Notes under the pieces: generated by a model
Databases searched by the model: none
What the model saw: only the letters and a program-made list of their open reading frames with translations
Told to the model about the DNA's origin: nothing
Shown here: positions 1 through 7,392 of the stretch, piece by piece
Layout of the letters: each line of letters opens with the position of its first letter
Position numbering within the stretch: the first letter of the stretch is position 1
Origin: DAIOFH01 sp036745875
GTDB lineage: Bacteria > Planctomycetota > SZUA-567
Length of the DNA stretch: 16,164 bases
Assembly (NCBI GenBank): GCA_036745875.1
Contig: DAIOFH010000090.1
Coordinates: 1-16,164, forward strand
Direction: 5' to 3'
Translations under genes and position numbers: made by a program

Positions 1-56
1 GTTCTTTTAGATGCGTTTCCCTTGTAAAAAAAAGATGCCAGACTAATCTCGCTGCG

Positions 57-101
57 GGGAATTTTTTATGGCTTTTTAAGAAAGGTATTCTTAAAATTCC
101 C
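57..101. other. compound hairpin in the gene-free left end
   Basis: A perfect 9-bp inverted repeat, TTTTAAGAA (74-82) and TTCTTAAAA (88-96) with a 5-nt loop, is enclosed by GGGAA (57-61) pairing with TTCCC (97-101) across a 12-nt bulge on the left side. No T-run follows on either strand, so it is not a canonical terminator. It could be the 3' structure of a gene left of the window or part of a repeat. The rest of 1-147 holds no supportable gene. Confidence 0.45.
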
Positions 102-147
102 GCTTTGGTCCGGGCGGCTCTTGGGGCAATGCCGGACAAGTTATGTA

Positions 148-195
148 ATACGGTTTCCAGTTGGGATTTCCGTTCCCGCTTACCGATTTCAGTAT
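148..195 (+). repeat. left copy of a ~50-bp dispersed repeat
   Basis: Bases 148-195 match the reverse complement of 16103-16152 with about four substitutions and two one-base gaps. Internally it holds a near-direct duplication: an ATACGGTTTCCAGT block at 148-161 and a TACCGATTTCAGTAT block at 181-195, separated by a GGGATTTCCGTTCC core. It lies in an intergenic region upstream of the SMR exporter gene. No open reading frame explains the conservation. Confidence 0.75.
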
Positions 196-272
196 GTTAT
201 CTCTTTACTGGAACAAGTGTTGAACGGGGAACCACAGTGGTGGTAACGGAAGTTCTCTACTGAAATCGGTAT
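181..272. repeat. palindrome with 14-bp perfect arms
   Basis: TACCGATTTCAGTA (181-194) is the exact reverse complement of TACTGAAATCGGTA (258-271), enclosing 63 nt. The right arm continues inward as another unit of the same repeat: reverse complement of 239-272 reads ATACCGATTTCAGTAGAGA then CTTCCGTTACC, resembling the unit at 148-180. The loop contains a smaller palindrome, CCACAGTGG (232-240). The right end carries TATAAT (270-275), which could serve as a -10 for the downstream exporter, though no good -35 is present 16-18 nt upstream. Confidence 0.7.
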
Positions 273-275
273 AAT

Positions 276-375
276 AGGGCTTCCCGCATATGCGCCCGGA
301 CGTGCCCCCCGACGCGAAACTGTCTCGCTTCGGGCAGAGGAAGGCGCTGCATTTTTGTAATTGGGAGTCCGTTTC
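276..375 (+). other. GC-rich leader upstream of the SMR exporter
   Basis: This stretch precedes the Gdx-type gene and holds competing short inverted repeats: GCGCC (292-296) with GGCGC (343-347), GCCCG (294-298) with CGGGC (331-335), and GCGA (314-317) with TCGC (325-328). Guanidine riboswitches often precede such genes, but I cannot align this leader with guanidine-I, -II or -III consensus features (no paired ACGR loops, no ykkC core). It is either an unrelated leader or a diverged one; nothing more can be claimed by eye. Confidence 0.3.
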
Positions 376-696
376 ATGACTACTGCATGGATTGTATTGA
401 TTATCGGGGGCTTTTTTGAAACCGGCTGGGCCATCGGCCTTAAATACGCCGAAAATTTCACCCGCTTCTGGCCGACCGTGTTTTCCGCCATTTCCATGAT
501 CATCAGCGTCGGCCTTTTGTCCTGGTCGCTGAAGACACTTCCGGTCGGAACCGGGTACGCCGTTTGGACCGGTATCGGCGCGCTCGCGACGGCGATCCTG
601 GGGATATTTCTCTTTGGCGATTCGGCAGCTCCGGCGCGGCTTGTTTGCCTCAGCCTTATCATCGCCGGGATCGTGGGGCTGAAGGTGGTTTCCTGA
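376..696 (+). CDS. gdx: SMR-family exporter, Gdx/SugE type (probable guanidinium exporter)
   Basis: A 106-residue inner-membrane protein with four hydrophobic segments, the normal length for small multidrug resistance transporters, which work as dual-topology dimers and exchange a cation for protons. Glu15 is the expected central acidic residue. Gly12, Trp18, Ser44, Tyr61 and Trp64 fall where Gdx-type proteins carry their substrate-site residues, and the LPVGTGYAVWTGIGA block (55-69) is the Gdx/SugE signature rather than EmrE. Guanidinium export is therefore likely, by family knowledge. The ATG at 376 is chosen because GGGAG (363-367) lies 8 nt upstream; a TTG at 361 in the same frame would put the ribosome site inside the gene. 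It is transcribed alone and ends at a terminator 33 nt after the stop. The next gene is convergent, 10 nt away. Confidence 0.9.
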   Translation: MTTAWIVLIIGGFFETGWAIGLKYAENFTRFWPTVFSAISMIISVGLLSWSLKTLPVGTGYAVWTGIGALATAILGIFLFGDSAAPARLVCLSLIIAGIVGLKVVS

Positions 697-706
697 TCCC
701 CGGGCG

Positions 707-1657
707 CTACTTTAACTCTTCCGCCAAGCCCTCTTCCCGTCCGGGTAGAGGGTTTTTTGGGGTCAGCCGCCATTTCAACGATTTCGTTTCCGACAGCCAT
801 AGTCCCGCCAGGGTAAGGCAGGTGCCGAAAATCATCACTCCGGTCATTCGTTCGCCAAGGACGATGGCCGCGGATACCACCGTCACCACAGGCGAGAGAT
901 AGATATAGACGCTGGTTTTCACCGCCCCCAGGAGCTTTACCGCTGTGTTCCAGGTGACGAAACAAAGGGCCGACGCTCCGAGGCTCAGGAAGAGGATGTT
1001 GGCGAGATTGACGGAATCGGCATAGCGTTCGAGGCCAAGGCGAAAGTCCATAAGCGCCACGACAGGAATCATCCCCACCAGGCCGTAGAAAAAGATACGG
1101 CGGGTCGCTTGGATGGGATTATAGCCGAGTGCGCCGATTTTCCGGACCAAAACCGAATACACAGCCCAAACCAGCGCCGCAAGCGCAGCCAGCAGGTCTC
1201 CCCACACATTTATGCTCAATGCGCCTCCGGAACCGCCGCTGATTAGGCAAATCCCAGTTATGGCGCAGAGAAAACCGATATAAAACTGCGCCCCCGGCTT
1301 TTCCGTTTTGAGCAGCCAATACGAGAGGCAGGCTGTGAAAAACGGGGCAAGCGCGATGATGACGCCCGCATTGGACGCCGTCGTCATCGTGAGTGCGATG
1401 TTTTCCAGGAGATAGTACAGGGTAATGCCGCTGATCCCGGCCGCGATGAACAGATAAACCTCCCGCCTGTTCTTCAGGCGAAGCCTGGACGGGAAGACCA
1501 GGCTCAGCACGAGAAAACCTATCAGGAACCTGGTGAACAGTATTTCAATCGGGGAAAATTCCTCAAGCAATACTTTGGTGGAGACATAGGTGGTTCCCCA
1601 CAGCAATATGGTGACGAGGGCGGCTATATGGCCGAAACGCGGGCTGTTGAGCGGCAT
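707..1657 (-). CDS. EamA/DMT-family transporter
   Basis: A 316-residue membrane protein with about ten hydrophobic segments arranged as two EamA halves (roughly 8-140 and 152-290), typical of drug/metabolite transporters of the RhaT/YdcZ/PecM type. Visible family features include LLWGTTYVSTKVLLEE near the N-terminus and the LSPVVTVVSAAIVLGER segment in the second half. The substrate cannot be read from sequence; exporters of amino acids or metabolites are common in the family. The start at 1657 lies 13 nt after the AraC gene, so the two form an operon and the regulator probably controls the transporter. The ribosome site is weak (GGAAA). The last 25 or so residues form a hydrophilic tail whose codons double as the terminator of the opposite gene; homologues may end earlier. 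Confidence 0.88.
   Translation of the reverse strand: MPLNSPRFGHIAALVTILLWGTTYVSTKVLLEEFSPIEILFTRFLIGFLVLSLVFPSRLRLKNRREVYLFIAAGISGITLYYLLENIALTMTTASNAGVIIALAPFFTACLSYWLLKTEKPGAQFYIGFLCAITGICLISGGSGGALSINVWGDLLAALAALVWAVYSVLVRKIGALGYNPIQATRRIFFYGLVGMIPVVALMDFRLGLERYADSVNLANILFLSLGASALCFVTWNTAVKLLGAVKTSVYIYLSPVVTVVSAAIVLGERMTGVMIFGTCLTLAGLWLSETKSLKWRLTPKNPLPGREEGLAEELK
729..758 (+). terminator. Rho-independent terminator of the SMR gene, inside the convergent CDS
   Basis: CCCTCT (729-734) pairs with AGAGGG (747-752), with an inner CCCG/CGGG stem (736-739 and 742-745) broken only by a T-T mismatch. Six T residues follow at 753-758. The direction fits the exporter ending at 696. The whole signal lies within the last codons of the minus-strand EamA gene, where it encodes roughly residues 300-310. 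Confidence 0.85.
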
Positions 1658-1670
1658 CGGGTATTTCCAT

Positions 1671-2492
1671 TCATTGTTCTTCAGTGAATACGGCCTGGTA
1701 TTGTTTGGGACTTAATCCAATAAACTGTTTGAAAAAGCGGGTAAAATGGCTTCGGTCGGAAAAGCCGGTGCGCTGCGCCGCATCCGCGGGTTCCACGCCC
1801 TCCTCAAGCAACCGCTTCGCCTTGTTTATCCTGACGGTTTCAAGGTAGCGATAGGGAGTGATGCCCTTGCTGCGCGCGAAAGAGCGGAGGAGGGTGTATT
1901 TGTTCAGGTGCGCGATCCGGCCCAGCTCCTCCAGCGTGATCCGCTTGGCATGGTGTTTTTCCAAATGGGCACAGACCCGTTCGATTTCTTCGCGCGTCTC
2001 CTTGTTACCCGGCTCGTGGCCGGCCAGCGCGTGATCCGTATACAACTGACGCATCAGAAGCAAAGACAATTCCTCCCTGCGGAACCCCGTTTCCTCGTGC
2101 ATGATCGCGTCATGGAGTTCCCGGAAAAGAGCGCCCATGTCCGAGCGGTAGAGAATCGGTCCGGGAAAACGCGGCAGTCCGCCGTGTCCGCCGATGTCGT
2201 GAAACACGCTGACCATCGTGTCATGTTTCAGGTTGAGCCCGCGGTAGGTCAGCCGTCCGCCATCCGCTTGCACGCAGCCATGGCTGTCCATGGGGTTGAA
2301 GGTCAGGATGTCGCCGGGGCCCATCGGGTATTCATCGCCGTTGACGGTGAGGCGGCGCTGGCCCGACTCGACCAGTCCGATGACGTAATATTCATGAAAA
2401 TGGCTGGGGAATGCCTCGGTCATACCGTCAAACAGGTACGCCTCCAGTTGCAACTCCCTGTCGAACTTCGCTTCGCGTTTGTCTGCTGCCAT
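1671..2492 (-). CDS. AraC-family transcriptional regulator
   Basis: A 273-residue regulator with an N-terminal cupin ligand-binding domain (HFHEYY at 31-36, then a GDI-type beta-barrel turn) and a C-terminal double helix-turn-helix (about 175-266) ending in the AraC signature GFSDRSHFTRFFKQF followed by GLSPKQY. This layout matches regulators that sense a small ligand and activate an adjacent exporter. I chose ATG 2492 because AAGGA lies just upstream, although with short spacing; the same-frame ATG at 2522 adds ten residues but has no ribosome site. It is transcribed ahead of the EamA gene with a 13-nt gap. It is divergent from the MarR gene, sharing a 262-bp intergenic region. The inducer is unknown. 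Confidence 0.88.
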   Translation of the reverse strand: MAADKREAKFDRELQLEAYLFDGMTEAFPSHFHEYYVIGLVESGQRRLTVNGDEYPMGPGDILTFNPMDSHGCVQADGGRLTYRGLNLKHDTMVSVFHDIGGHGGLPRFPGPILYRSDMGALFRELHDAIMHEETGFRREELSLLLMRQLYTDHALAGHEPGNKETREEIERVCAHLEKHHAKRITLEELGRIAHLNKYTLLRSFARSKGITPYRYLETVRINKAKRLLEEGVEPADAAQRTGFSDRSHFTRFFKQFIGLSPKQYQAVFTEEQ

Positions 2493-2615
2493 GATTCCTT
2501 CTTTTATTTTTTCCCGCGCCATTCAATGCTATGGTACTAATGCTATCAGGAAATAGGGGAACATGCTTGTACGATATTGACTTTATTTTCGATAACCGGT
2601 GTTTTGGCAAAATGC

Positions 2616-2642
2616 GGGATTTGTCTGTTTGGAGCAAATCCC
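2616..2642. promoter_or_regulatory. 8-bp perfect inverted repeat in divergent intergenic region
   Basis: GGGATTTG (2616-2623) and CAAATCCC (2635-2642) are perfect complements separated by 11 nt. It lies between the divergent AraC and MarR genes, upstream of the marR promoter. No T-run follows, so a terminator is unlikely. It could be a binding site for AraC or another dimeric regulator; no direct evidence. Confidence 0.4.
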
Positions 2643-2679
2643 AACGACATCAAATAACGCAAAAACCGTAAAAAAACCA

Positions 2680-2707
2680 TTGGCAATTCGCGTTATGGAA
2701 ATATATT
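2680..2707 (+). promoter_or_regulatory. promoter of the marR-MFS operon
   Basis: TTGGCA (2680-2685) and TATATT (2702-2707) are separated by 16 nt, a good match to a housekeeping sigma promoter pointing at the MarR gene. The -10 touches the palindrome at 2707-2719, so a protein bound there would block RNA polymerase. Confidence 0.65.
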
Positions 2708-2719
2708 TACCAAAGGTAA
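2707..2719. promoter_or_regulatory. palindromic operator, probable MarR site
   Basis: TTACC (2707-2711), AAA, GGTAA (2715-2719) form a perfect 5-3-5 palindrome overlapping the end of the -10 and the presumed transcription start. MarR-family repressors usually bind short palindromes at this position in their own promoter, so autoregulation is the simplest reading. Not verified. Confidence 0.6.
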
Positions 2720-2754
2720 TTATCAAGGGTATGTAAATTTTTGGGCGGTGTATT

Positions 2755-3222
2755 ATGCATACAAATATGGTAAAACAACTATTGGACAGCTTCCACCTGG
2801 CGAAAAAGGTCTTGCAGACGCTCCCGCCGCTTCCCGACGGAGTTGTCCCCAGGCACGTCCATGTCCTGGATTCCATCAAGCAGCTGGCGGCCGAGAAGGA
2901 TACGGTCTATGTCAGCGACGTCAGCGCCGTGATGAACAGCACCACGCCGAGCGTTACCAAGCTGCTTGCGGAATTGGAAAGCCACGGCTACGTGCTGAAG
3001 CAAAGCGTGCCCGGCGACAAGCGTTATGTCGCCATCAGCCTTTCGGCCAAAGGGCAGGAATTCCATGCCGTGTATGTGGAGTGTTACCACCGCATGATTG
3101 CCAAGGCAATGCACGACATCACCGACGACGACTGCCGTACGGCAATACGGGTCGTCAATGCGATGCATGAACGCATCCAGACCGTCACAAACGGATTTTC
3201 AGAAAGGATTGTCAGCAAGTGA
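2755..3222 (+). CDS. MarR-family transcriptional regulator
   Basis: A 155-residue protein with the MarR winged helix. The recognition region is visible at about 52-85 (DVSAVMNSTTPSVTKLLAEL), followed by the wing with the family hallmark GDKR at residues 87-90 and an LSAKG turn. Flanking N- and C-terminal helices would form the dimer interface. It likely represses its own operon and responds to a small, possibly toxic, ligand exported by the MFS protein. ATG 2755 is preceded by GGGCGG about 8 nt upstream. The stop overlaps the next gene's GTG start by 4 nt (GTGA), so the two are translationally coupled. Confidence 0.9.
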   Translation: MHTNMVKQLLDSFHLAKKVLQTLPPLPDGVVPRHVHVLDSIKQLAAEKDTVYVSDVSAVMNSTTPSVTKLLAELESHGYVLKQSVPGDKRYVAISLSAKGQEFHAVYVECYHRMIAKAMHDITDDDCRTAIRVVNAMHERIQTVTNGFSERIVSK

Positions 3223-4457
3223 CTACTATCACCATTGGCGAAGCCAAGCAAGTGCGCGCCGGCTATTTGACCGCGCTCCTCGGAACCCTGTTTTCTTTTG
3301 CGCCGTTTTCCATCGACATGTACCTGACGGCCTTCCCCACCATCGCCGTCGATCTGCGTACGGACCTTGGGGCGGTGCAGCTGACCCTTTCAGTGTTCTT
3401 CATCGGTTTGGCGCTGGGGCAGCCCCTGTATGGCCCGATCATCGACCGGTTCGGCCGGCGCGGCCCCCTTCTCGTCGGCATGGCCTTGTATTCGATATCC
3501 TCGCTTGGCCTTGCGTTCGTCACCGATATCAGGATGTTCATAATCCTCCGCTTTGTCCAGGCGGTCGGCGGTTGCGCCGGGATGGTCATCGGACGCGCAG
3601 TGGTGCAGGACGTTTTTGACCTGAAAGGCACCGCCAAGATGTTTTCGATGATGGCGGTCGTGCAGGCTATCGGTCCGATCGCCGCGCCGCTTCTTGGCGG
3701 CTATGTCGTCACCTACTTTGGCTGGCGCGCCATTTTCGGGATTCTGTTTCTCCTCGGTGCCGGCAGCTTCGCCGGAGTCCTGGCGATACTGCCGGAAAGC
3801 CTTCCCCGGGTCCGCCGCGTGCCGCTGAATCCGCGCGGAGTGGCGGGGGCGTTCGGTTCGCTGTTGCGGAGCAGGAAATTTATGGTGCCGTGCCTGGCCG
3901 GCGGCATCGCGGGTTCGGCCATGTTCGCCTTCATCGGCGGCTCGCCCTTTGTCTTCATGACGTTGTACGGGTTTTCCGAAACGCAGTACGGCTGGCTGTT
4001 CGCCGCTATCGCCGTAGGCATGGGATTCGCCGGGAAGTTCGGACAGGTCCTGCTGACGCGCTCGACGCCGTACAGGCTCCTGACCGCGGGCGTCGGCGGC
4101 ATCGCGCTGTTCGGCGGCGTTTTATTGGTGTCGACGTTGGCATTGGGACAGCCGCCTTTTGTGGTGCTTTTCATCCCGCTGGTTCTCGCGCTCGCCAACA
4201 TGCCTTCCACCACCGCCAACTCGGCCGCCATCGCCATGTCTGAAAGCGGCGAGAACGCCGGTTGCGGATCGTCCCTGGTGGGCGTCGCCGCCTTCGGCAT
4301 CGGCGGGCTGGTCATCGCCACCACCGGCCTCCTGGACAACGGCACCGCAATTCCCATGACAGGCATGATTTTCCTGTGCGGGCTTCTGGGCCTGGCCGTC
4401 ATACTCGCCGGCGGCTTGCTGAAGGATGGAAAGTCGGCGGGGTCGCGTGCAGAATGA
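3219..4457 (+). CDS. MFS drug exporter, Bcr/CflA-type
   Basis: A 412-residue major facilitator protein with about 12 hydrophobic segments. Bcr/CflA features are present: SIDMYL at 31-36 in helix 1, MFS motif A as GPIIDRFGRRGPLLVG at 72-87, and the helix-4 block with RAVVQDVF near 115-122. Family members export drugs such as bicyclomycin, chloramphenicol or sulfonamides, and sometimes cysteine or arabinose, by proton antiport; the substrate here is not determined. The GTG start (3219) overlaps the marR stop, with AAAGGA about 11 nt upstream. Regulation by the adjacent MarR is expected. No clear T-run terminator follows. Confidence 0.9.
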   Translation: MTTITIGEAKQVRAGYLTALLGTLFSFAPFSIDMYLTAFPTIAVDLRTDLGAVQLTLSVFFIGLALGQPLYGPIIDRFGRRGPLLVGMALYSISSLGLAFVTDIRMFIILRFVQAVGGCAGMVIGRAVVQDVFDLKGTAKMFSMMAVVQAIGPIAAPLLGGYVVTYFGWRAIFGILFLLGAGSFAGVLAILPESLPRVRRVPLNPRGVAGAFGSLLRSRKFMVPCLAGGIAGSAMFAFIGGSPFVFMTLYGFSETQYGWLFAAIAVGMGFAGKFGQVLLTRSTPYRLLTAGVGGIALFGGVLLVSTLALGQPPFVVLFIPLVLALANMPSTTANSAAIAMSESGENAGCGSSLVGVAAFGIGGLVIATTGLLDNGTAIPMTGMIFLCGLLGLAVILAGGLLKDGKSAGSRAE

Positions 4458-4497
4458 AGTTTTTCTTGATTGAACTCCCCCCATTACCCTGACCCTT

Positions 4498-4565
4498 TAC
4501 CCCTTGGGGGTAGCCGTCACAAACGGATGCAAGCAGGGTGCCCTCTCCCCGCGATGGGGAGAGGG
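4498..4565. repeat. two GC-rich hairpins between convergent genes
   Basis: TACCCC (4498-4503) pairs with GGGGTA (4507-4512), and CCCTCTCCCC (4541-4550) pairs perfectly with GGGGAGAGGG (4556-4565) over a 5-nt loop. They occupy the junction between the MFS gene (+) and the hydro-lyase beta subunit (-). Neither strand shows a real T-run, so these are stabilising or Rho-type 3' structures rather than classic terminators. CCCTCTCCCC/GGGGAGAGGG palindromes are a widespread type of intergenic repeat, so this may be one. Confidence 0.55.
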
Positions 4566-4593
4566 TTGGGGGAAAACCTCAAGCGCTGAATGC

Positions 4594-5208
4594 TTACTTG
4601 ATAAAACCGACCTGTTTGCTTATTTCCTCATAAACCTTCTTTTTCTTTTTGTTGAACTCGACCTTGTTGTTTTCAAAAAGATTGTTGCCTTCGGTGTCGA
4701 TGGAGACGATCAGGGGGCCGAATTCCTTGACCCGGCATACCCACAATGTTTCCGGCATGCCGAGGTCCTTCCACTGGGCGTCCTCGATCTCCTCCACCTC
4801 GGTCGCCGCCAGTACGGCGCAGCCGGCTGGGAAGACGACATGCAGCGCCTTTTGTTCGCGGCAGGCGGCTTCGGTGTTCGGTCCCATGCCGCCCTTGCCG
4901 ATGATGAGCTTGACGCCGGTCTGCTCGACAAATTCCTTTTCGAACTTTTCCATGCGCATGCTGGTGGTGGGGCCGATGGAAACCATCTCAAACTTGTCGC
5001 CCCCGATGGGGCGCACAATGGGGCCGGCGTGGAAAATCGCGCCGCCCCTGACATTTACCGGGAGTTCGCGGCCCGCTTCGATAAGACGCCGATGGGCGAC
5101 GTCGCGGCAGGTGACGAGATGGCCGGTGAGGTAAATGATGTCGCCGATCTTTATTCCTTCCAGGTCCTCGGACGAGAGGGGGGTGGTCAGGATTTTCTTG
5201 TCGCTCAT
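4594..5208 (-). CDS. Fe-S hydro-lyase beta subunit (fumarase class I / tartrate dehydratase C-terminal domain)
   Basis: A 204-residue protein equal in length to TtdB-type subunits and to the C-terminal domain of class I fumarases. Characteristic segments are GDIIYLTGHLVTCRDVAH (22-39), the RGGAIFHAGPI block (54-64), TTSMRME (81-87), GKGGM (104-108) and KEFGPLIVSIDTEGNN (161-176). With the alpha subunit it forms a cytoplasmic [4Fe-4S] enzyme that interconverts fumarate and malate or dehydrates tartrate; sequence alone does not settle which. ATG 5208 is preceded by GGAGG at 7 nt and overlaps the alpha stop by 4 nt (ATGA), so the subunits are made in equal amounts. It is the last gene of the unit. 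A longer in-frame opening (to 5289) lies inside the alpha gene and is not the real start. Confidence 0.92.
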   Translation of the reverse strand: MSDKKILTTPLSSEDLEGIKIGDIIYLTGHLVTCRDVAHRRLIEAGRELPVNVRGGAIFHAGPIVRPIGGDKFEMVSIGPTTSMRMEKFEKEFVEQTGVKLIIGKGGMGPNTEAACREQKALHVVFPAGCAVLAATEVEEIEDAQWKDLGMPETLWVCRVKEFGPLIVSIDTEGNNLFENNKVEFNKKKKKVYEEISKQVGFIK

Positions 5209-6107
5209 AGTACCGCCTCCTTGTGGGATGTAATTGCATAGTTCAGGTCCTTGTCGAACACGATGCGGCCGCGGCGGTGGCTCCAGCAACCCACATTCAC
5301 GGCTACGCCGATCGTCGAGGGATGGCGCGCGCTGTTCTCTATGTTGACGCCGAGGACGGAATAGTTGCCGCTCATGCCCTGCGGGCCGAGGCCGATGGCG
5401 TTGATGCCGTCTTCCAGGAGCGTCTCCATCTTGGCTGCGCGTTCGTTTTCGTTGTGGCTGCCGATGGGGCGCATCAAGGCTTTTTTGGAGAGGAGGGCGG
5501 CAGTCTCGACGCTCGTCGCCACGCCGATCCCGACGAGGAGGGGGGGGCAGGCGTTCAGGCCGTAACTGGTCATGACGTCCAGCACGAACTCGGTGACCCC
5601 CTCGTATCCCGCGCCCGGCATGAGAACCATGGCTTTGCCGGGAAGGGTGCAGCCGCCGCCAGCCATGTAGGTGTAGATTTCCACGTCGTCCCGGCCGGGC
5701 ATGATGTCCCAGAAAACGGTGGGTGTGCCCTTGCCGACGTTTTTCCCCGTGTTGAACTCGTCGAACGTTTCGACGCTATTGTGCCTGAGCGGCGCCTTTT
5801 TCGTGGCGTCGACGACGGCGTTCTTGAGAAGCGCCTCGATTTCACCGATGAGGGGAAAGTTCGCGCCGCATCTGACCCAGTACTGCAGGACGCCGGTGTC
5901 CTGGCAGCAGGGGCGGTTCAAACTCATGGCGAGTTCCTGGTTTTTCGCCATGGCGTCGTAGATGGTCTTCGACAGCGCGCCCGTTTCCTTGGCGCGGAGT
6001 TCCGCAAGCTTGTCCTCTACGTCGTCCGGGAGTTTCTTCCCGACCAGCGCCGTAAAGGCGCTCATGACATCCGTCATCTTCTGTACCCGCGCTTCGTTCG
6101 TGCTCAT
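5205..6107 (-). CDS. Fe-S hydro-lyase alpha subunit (fumarase class I / tartrate dehydratase N-terminal domain)
   Basis: A 300-residue catalytic subunit. Three cysteines sit in the contexts that hold the [4Fe-4S] cluster in this family: PCCQDTG (66-72), GGGCTLPGK (151-159) and VNVGCWSHRRG (270-280). One cluster iron remains free to bind substrate, which makes such enzymes oxygen-sensitive. Two ATGs are possible. I chose 6107 (MSTNEA) because GGAGG lies 7 nt before it; the ATG at 6113 has only 1 nt spacing. The gene starts 13 nt after the DASS transporter stop and overlaps the beta gene. Its place behind a carboxylate transporter and a GntR regulator suggests catabolism of imported malate, fumarate or tartrate; E. 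coli ttdA-ttdB-ttdT is the nearest known parallel. Confidence 0.92.
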   Translation of the reverse strand: MSTNEARVQKMTDVMSAFTALVGKKLPDDVEDKLAELRAKETGALSKTIYDAMAKNQELAMSLNRPCCQDTGVLQYWVRCGANFPLIGEIEALLKNAVVDATKKAPLRHNSVETFDEFNTGKNVGKGTPTVFWDIMPGRDDVEIYTYMAGGGCTLPGKAMVLMPGAGYEGVTEFVLDVMTSYGLNACPPLLVGIGVATSVETAALLSKKALMRPIGSHNENERAAKMETLLEDGINAIGLGPQGMSGNYSVLGVNIENSARHPSTIGVAVNVGCWSHRRGRIVFDKDLNYAITSHKEAVL

Positions 6108-6120
6108 GCTCATGCCTCCA

Positions 6121-7392
6121 TTATTTATTGGGGAAAAACGGGAAAAGTATCGGAAGAAGGATAAGGCTGACAATGGTGGACACGATGATCAGCGGCAGCC
6201 CCGCCTTGACGTAGTCCATGAAGCGGTAGCCGCCGGGGCTGAGGACCATGGTGTTGGCCGGCATGCCGATGGGGGTTGCGTAGGCGCAGGAGCCGCCGAT
6301 GACCGTCGCCATGAGGACCGCCCTTGGGTCGGCATTCATTCCGGTGGCGATGGAAAGGCTGATCGGCACCAGGAGTGCGGTAGTCGCCGTGTTGGACATG
6401 AAGTTCGTGAGAACCGCCGAGATGAGGAACACCACGACCAGGAGTGCGAACGGCGAGGCGTTTTCGCCGAGGAAGCCTATAGCCGTGTCGGCGATCATTT
6501 TGCCTGCCCCGGTTTTTTCCAGCGCGGCGGCGAGGGCAAGGGTGCCGCCGAAAAGGAAGATCGTCTGCATGTCGATGGCGCGGTAGGCCTGTTTTTCCGA
6601 AATGACGCCGGTGACGATCAGGGCGAGCGCACCGATGCAGCCGGTGACATAGAGCTTTATCCCGATCGTGTCCTCGAAAATCATGCCAAGGATGGTGGCG
6701 GCGAGGATGACGAGGGAAAGGGTTTGCTTCCACTGGGGAACGTGGCTGTAATCCTTGCCTTCCTGGAAAGCGCCGTCGTTCTTCGGGTGGGTGTTGGGGA
6801 GGAGCCTGTAACCGAAGAAGGCGAAATAGACGATCCCGACCACCAGAATGGGGAGACCGACATAGGCGTATTCGAAAAAGCCGAATTTCAGGCCGATGTT
6901 TTCCAGGGCCGACTGCGCGATCATGTTGCCGGGCGCGCCGATGAGGGTGAGGTTGCCGCCCATCGCAGCAGCGAAGACGAGGGGCATCAACAAGCGGGAG
7001 CGGGAAAATCCGGATTTCGCGGCAATGCCGATGACCACGGGAATAAGGACCGCGGCGGTGCCGGTATTGGAAAGCACCCCGGACATGAACCCGGTGATCA
7101 CCATGACGGCGACAATGAGCTGTCGTTCCGTCTTGGCGAATTTGGTTACGACGCCACCGATTTTGTTCGCCATGCCGGTTTCGAAGAGCGCGCCGCCGAC
7201 GATGAACATGGCGACAAAGAGAATAACGTTGGAGTTGATGAAACCAACGAAGGCTTCTCTCGGAGCCAATACATTGGTGACGATAAGCCCGATGCAGACG
7301 ATCATCGCCGTCACTGCCAGTGGTATCTTTTCCCAGACGAACATGACGATGGCAAACAACAGGAACAATAGGGTAATGACAGCAGGACTCAT
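6121..7392 (-). CDS. DASS (SLC13/CitT-type) di/tricarboxylate transporter
   Basis: A 423-residue membrane protein with about 11 hydrophobic segments and the inverted-repeat layout of the divalent anion/sodium symporter family. Both SNT substrate/sodium motifs are intact: SNTGTAA at 108-114 and SNTATTA at 333-339, each followed by a partner loop (IGAPGNM at 151-157, TPIGMPANTM at 373-382). It probably imports or exchanges C4-dicarboxylates or tartrate for the downstream hydro-lyase. ATG 7392 is chosen because GGAGG lies just upstream; the frame stays open another 55 codons to 7557, but that part runs through an intergenic palindromic repeat and is unlikely to be coding. The predicted promoter is about 300 nt upstream, giving a long leader. 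Confidence 0.92.
   Translation of the reverse strand: MSPAVITLLFLLFAIVMFVWEKIPLAVTAMIVCIGLIVTNVLAPREAFVGFINSNVILFVAMFIVGGALFETGMANKIGGVVTKFAKTERQLIVAVMVITGFMSGVLSNTGTAAVLIPVVIGIAAKSGFSRSRLLMPLVFAAAMGGNLTLIGAPGNMIAQSALENIGLKFGFFEYAYVGLPILVVGIVYFAFFGYRLLPNTHPKNDGAFQEGKDYSHVPQWKQTLSLVILAATILGMIFEDTIGIKLYVTGCIGALALIVTGVISEKQAYRAIDMQTIFLFGGTLALAAALEKTGAGKMIADTAIGFLGENASPFALLVVVFLISAVLTNFMSNTATTALLVPISLSIATGMNADPRAVLMATVIGGSCAYATPIGMPANTMVLSPGGYRFMDYVKAGLPLIIVSTIVSLILLPILFPFFPNK

Noticed and set aside
276..375. guanidine riboswitch upstream of the Gdx gene
   Set aside because: CCGGACG at 296-302 recalls part of guanidine-III, but the rest of its conserved pairing and pseudoknot could not be matched, nor the ACGR loops of guanidine-II.
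189..965. 258-codon minus-strand open frame across the left end
   Set aside because: It runs antisense through the Gdx gene and an intergenic palindrome, and has no domain features.
5223..6164. 313-codon plus-strand open frame
   Set aside because: Antisense to the hydro-lyase alpha subunit, whose three cluster cysteines and length are convincing.
5962..7371. 469-codon plus-strand open frame
   Set aside because: It is antisense to the DASS transporter and its translation is a low-complexity Asp/Gly/His/Glu-rich string typical of a GC-rich shadow frame. The opposite strand has clear SNT motifs.
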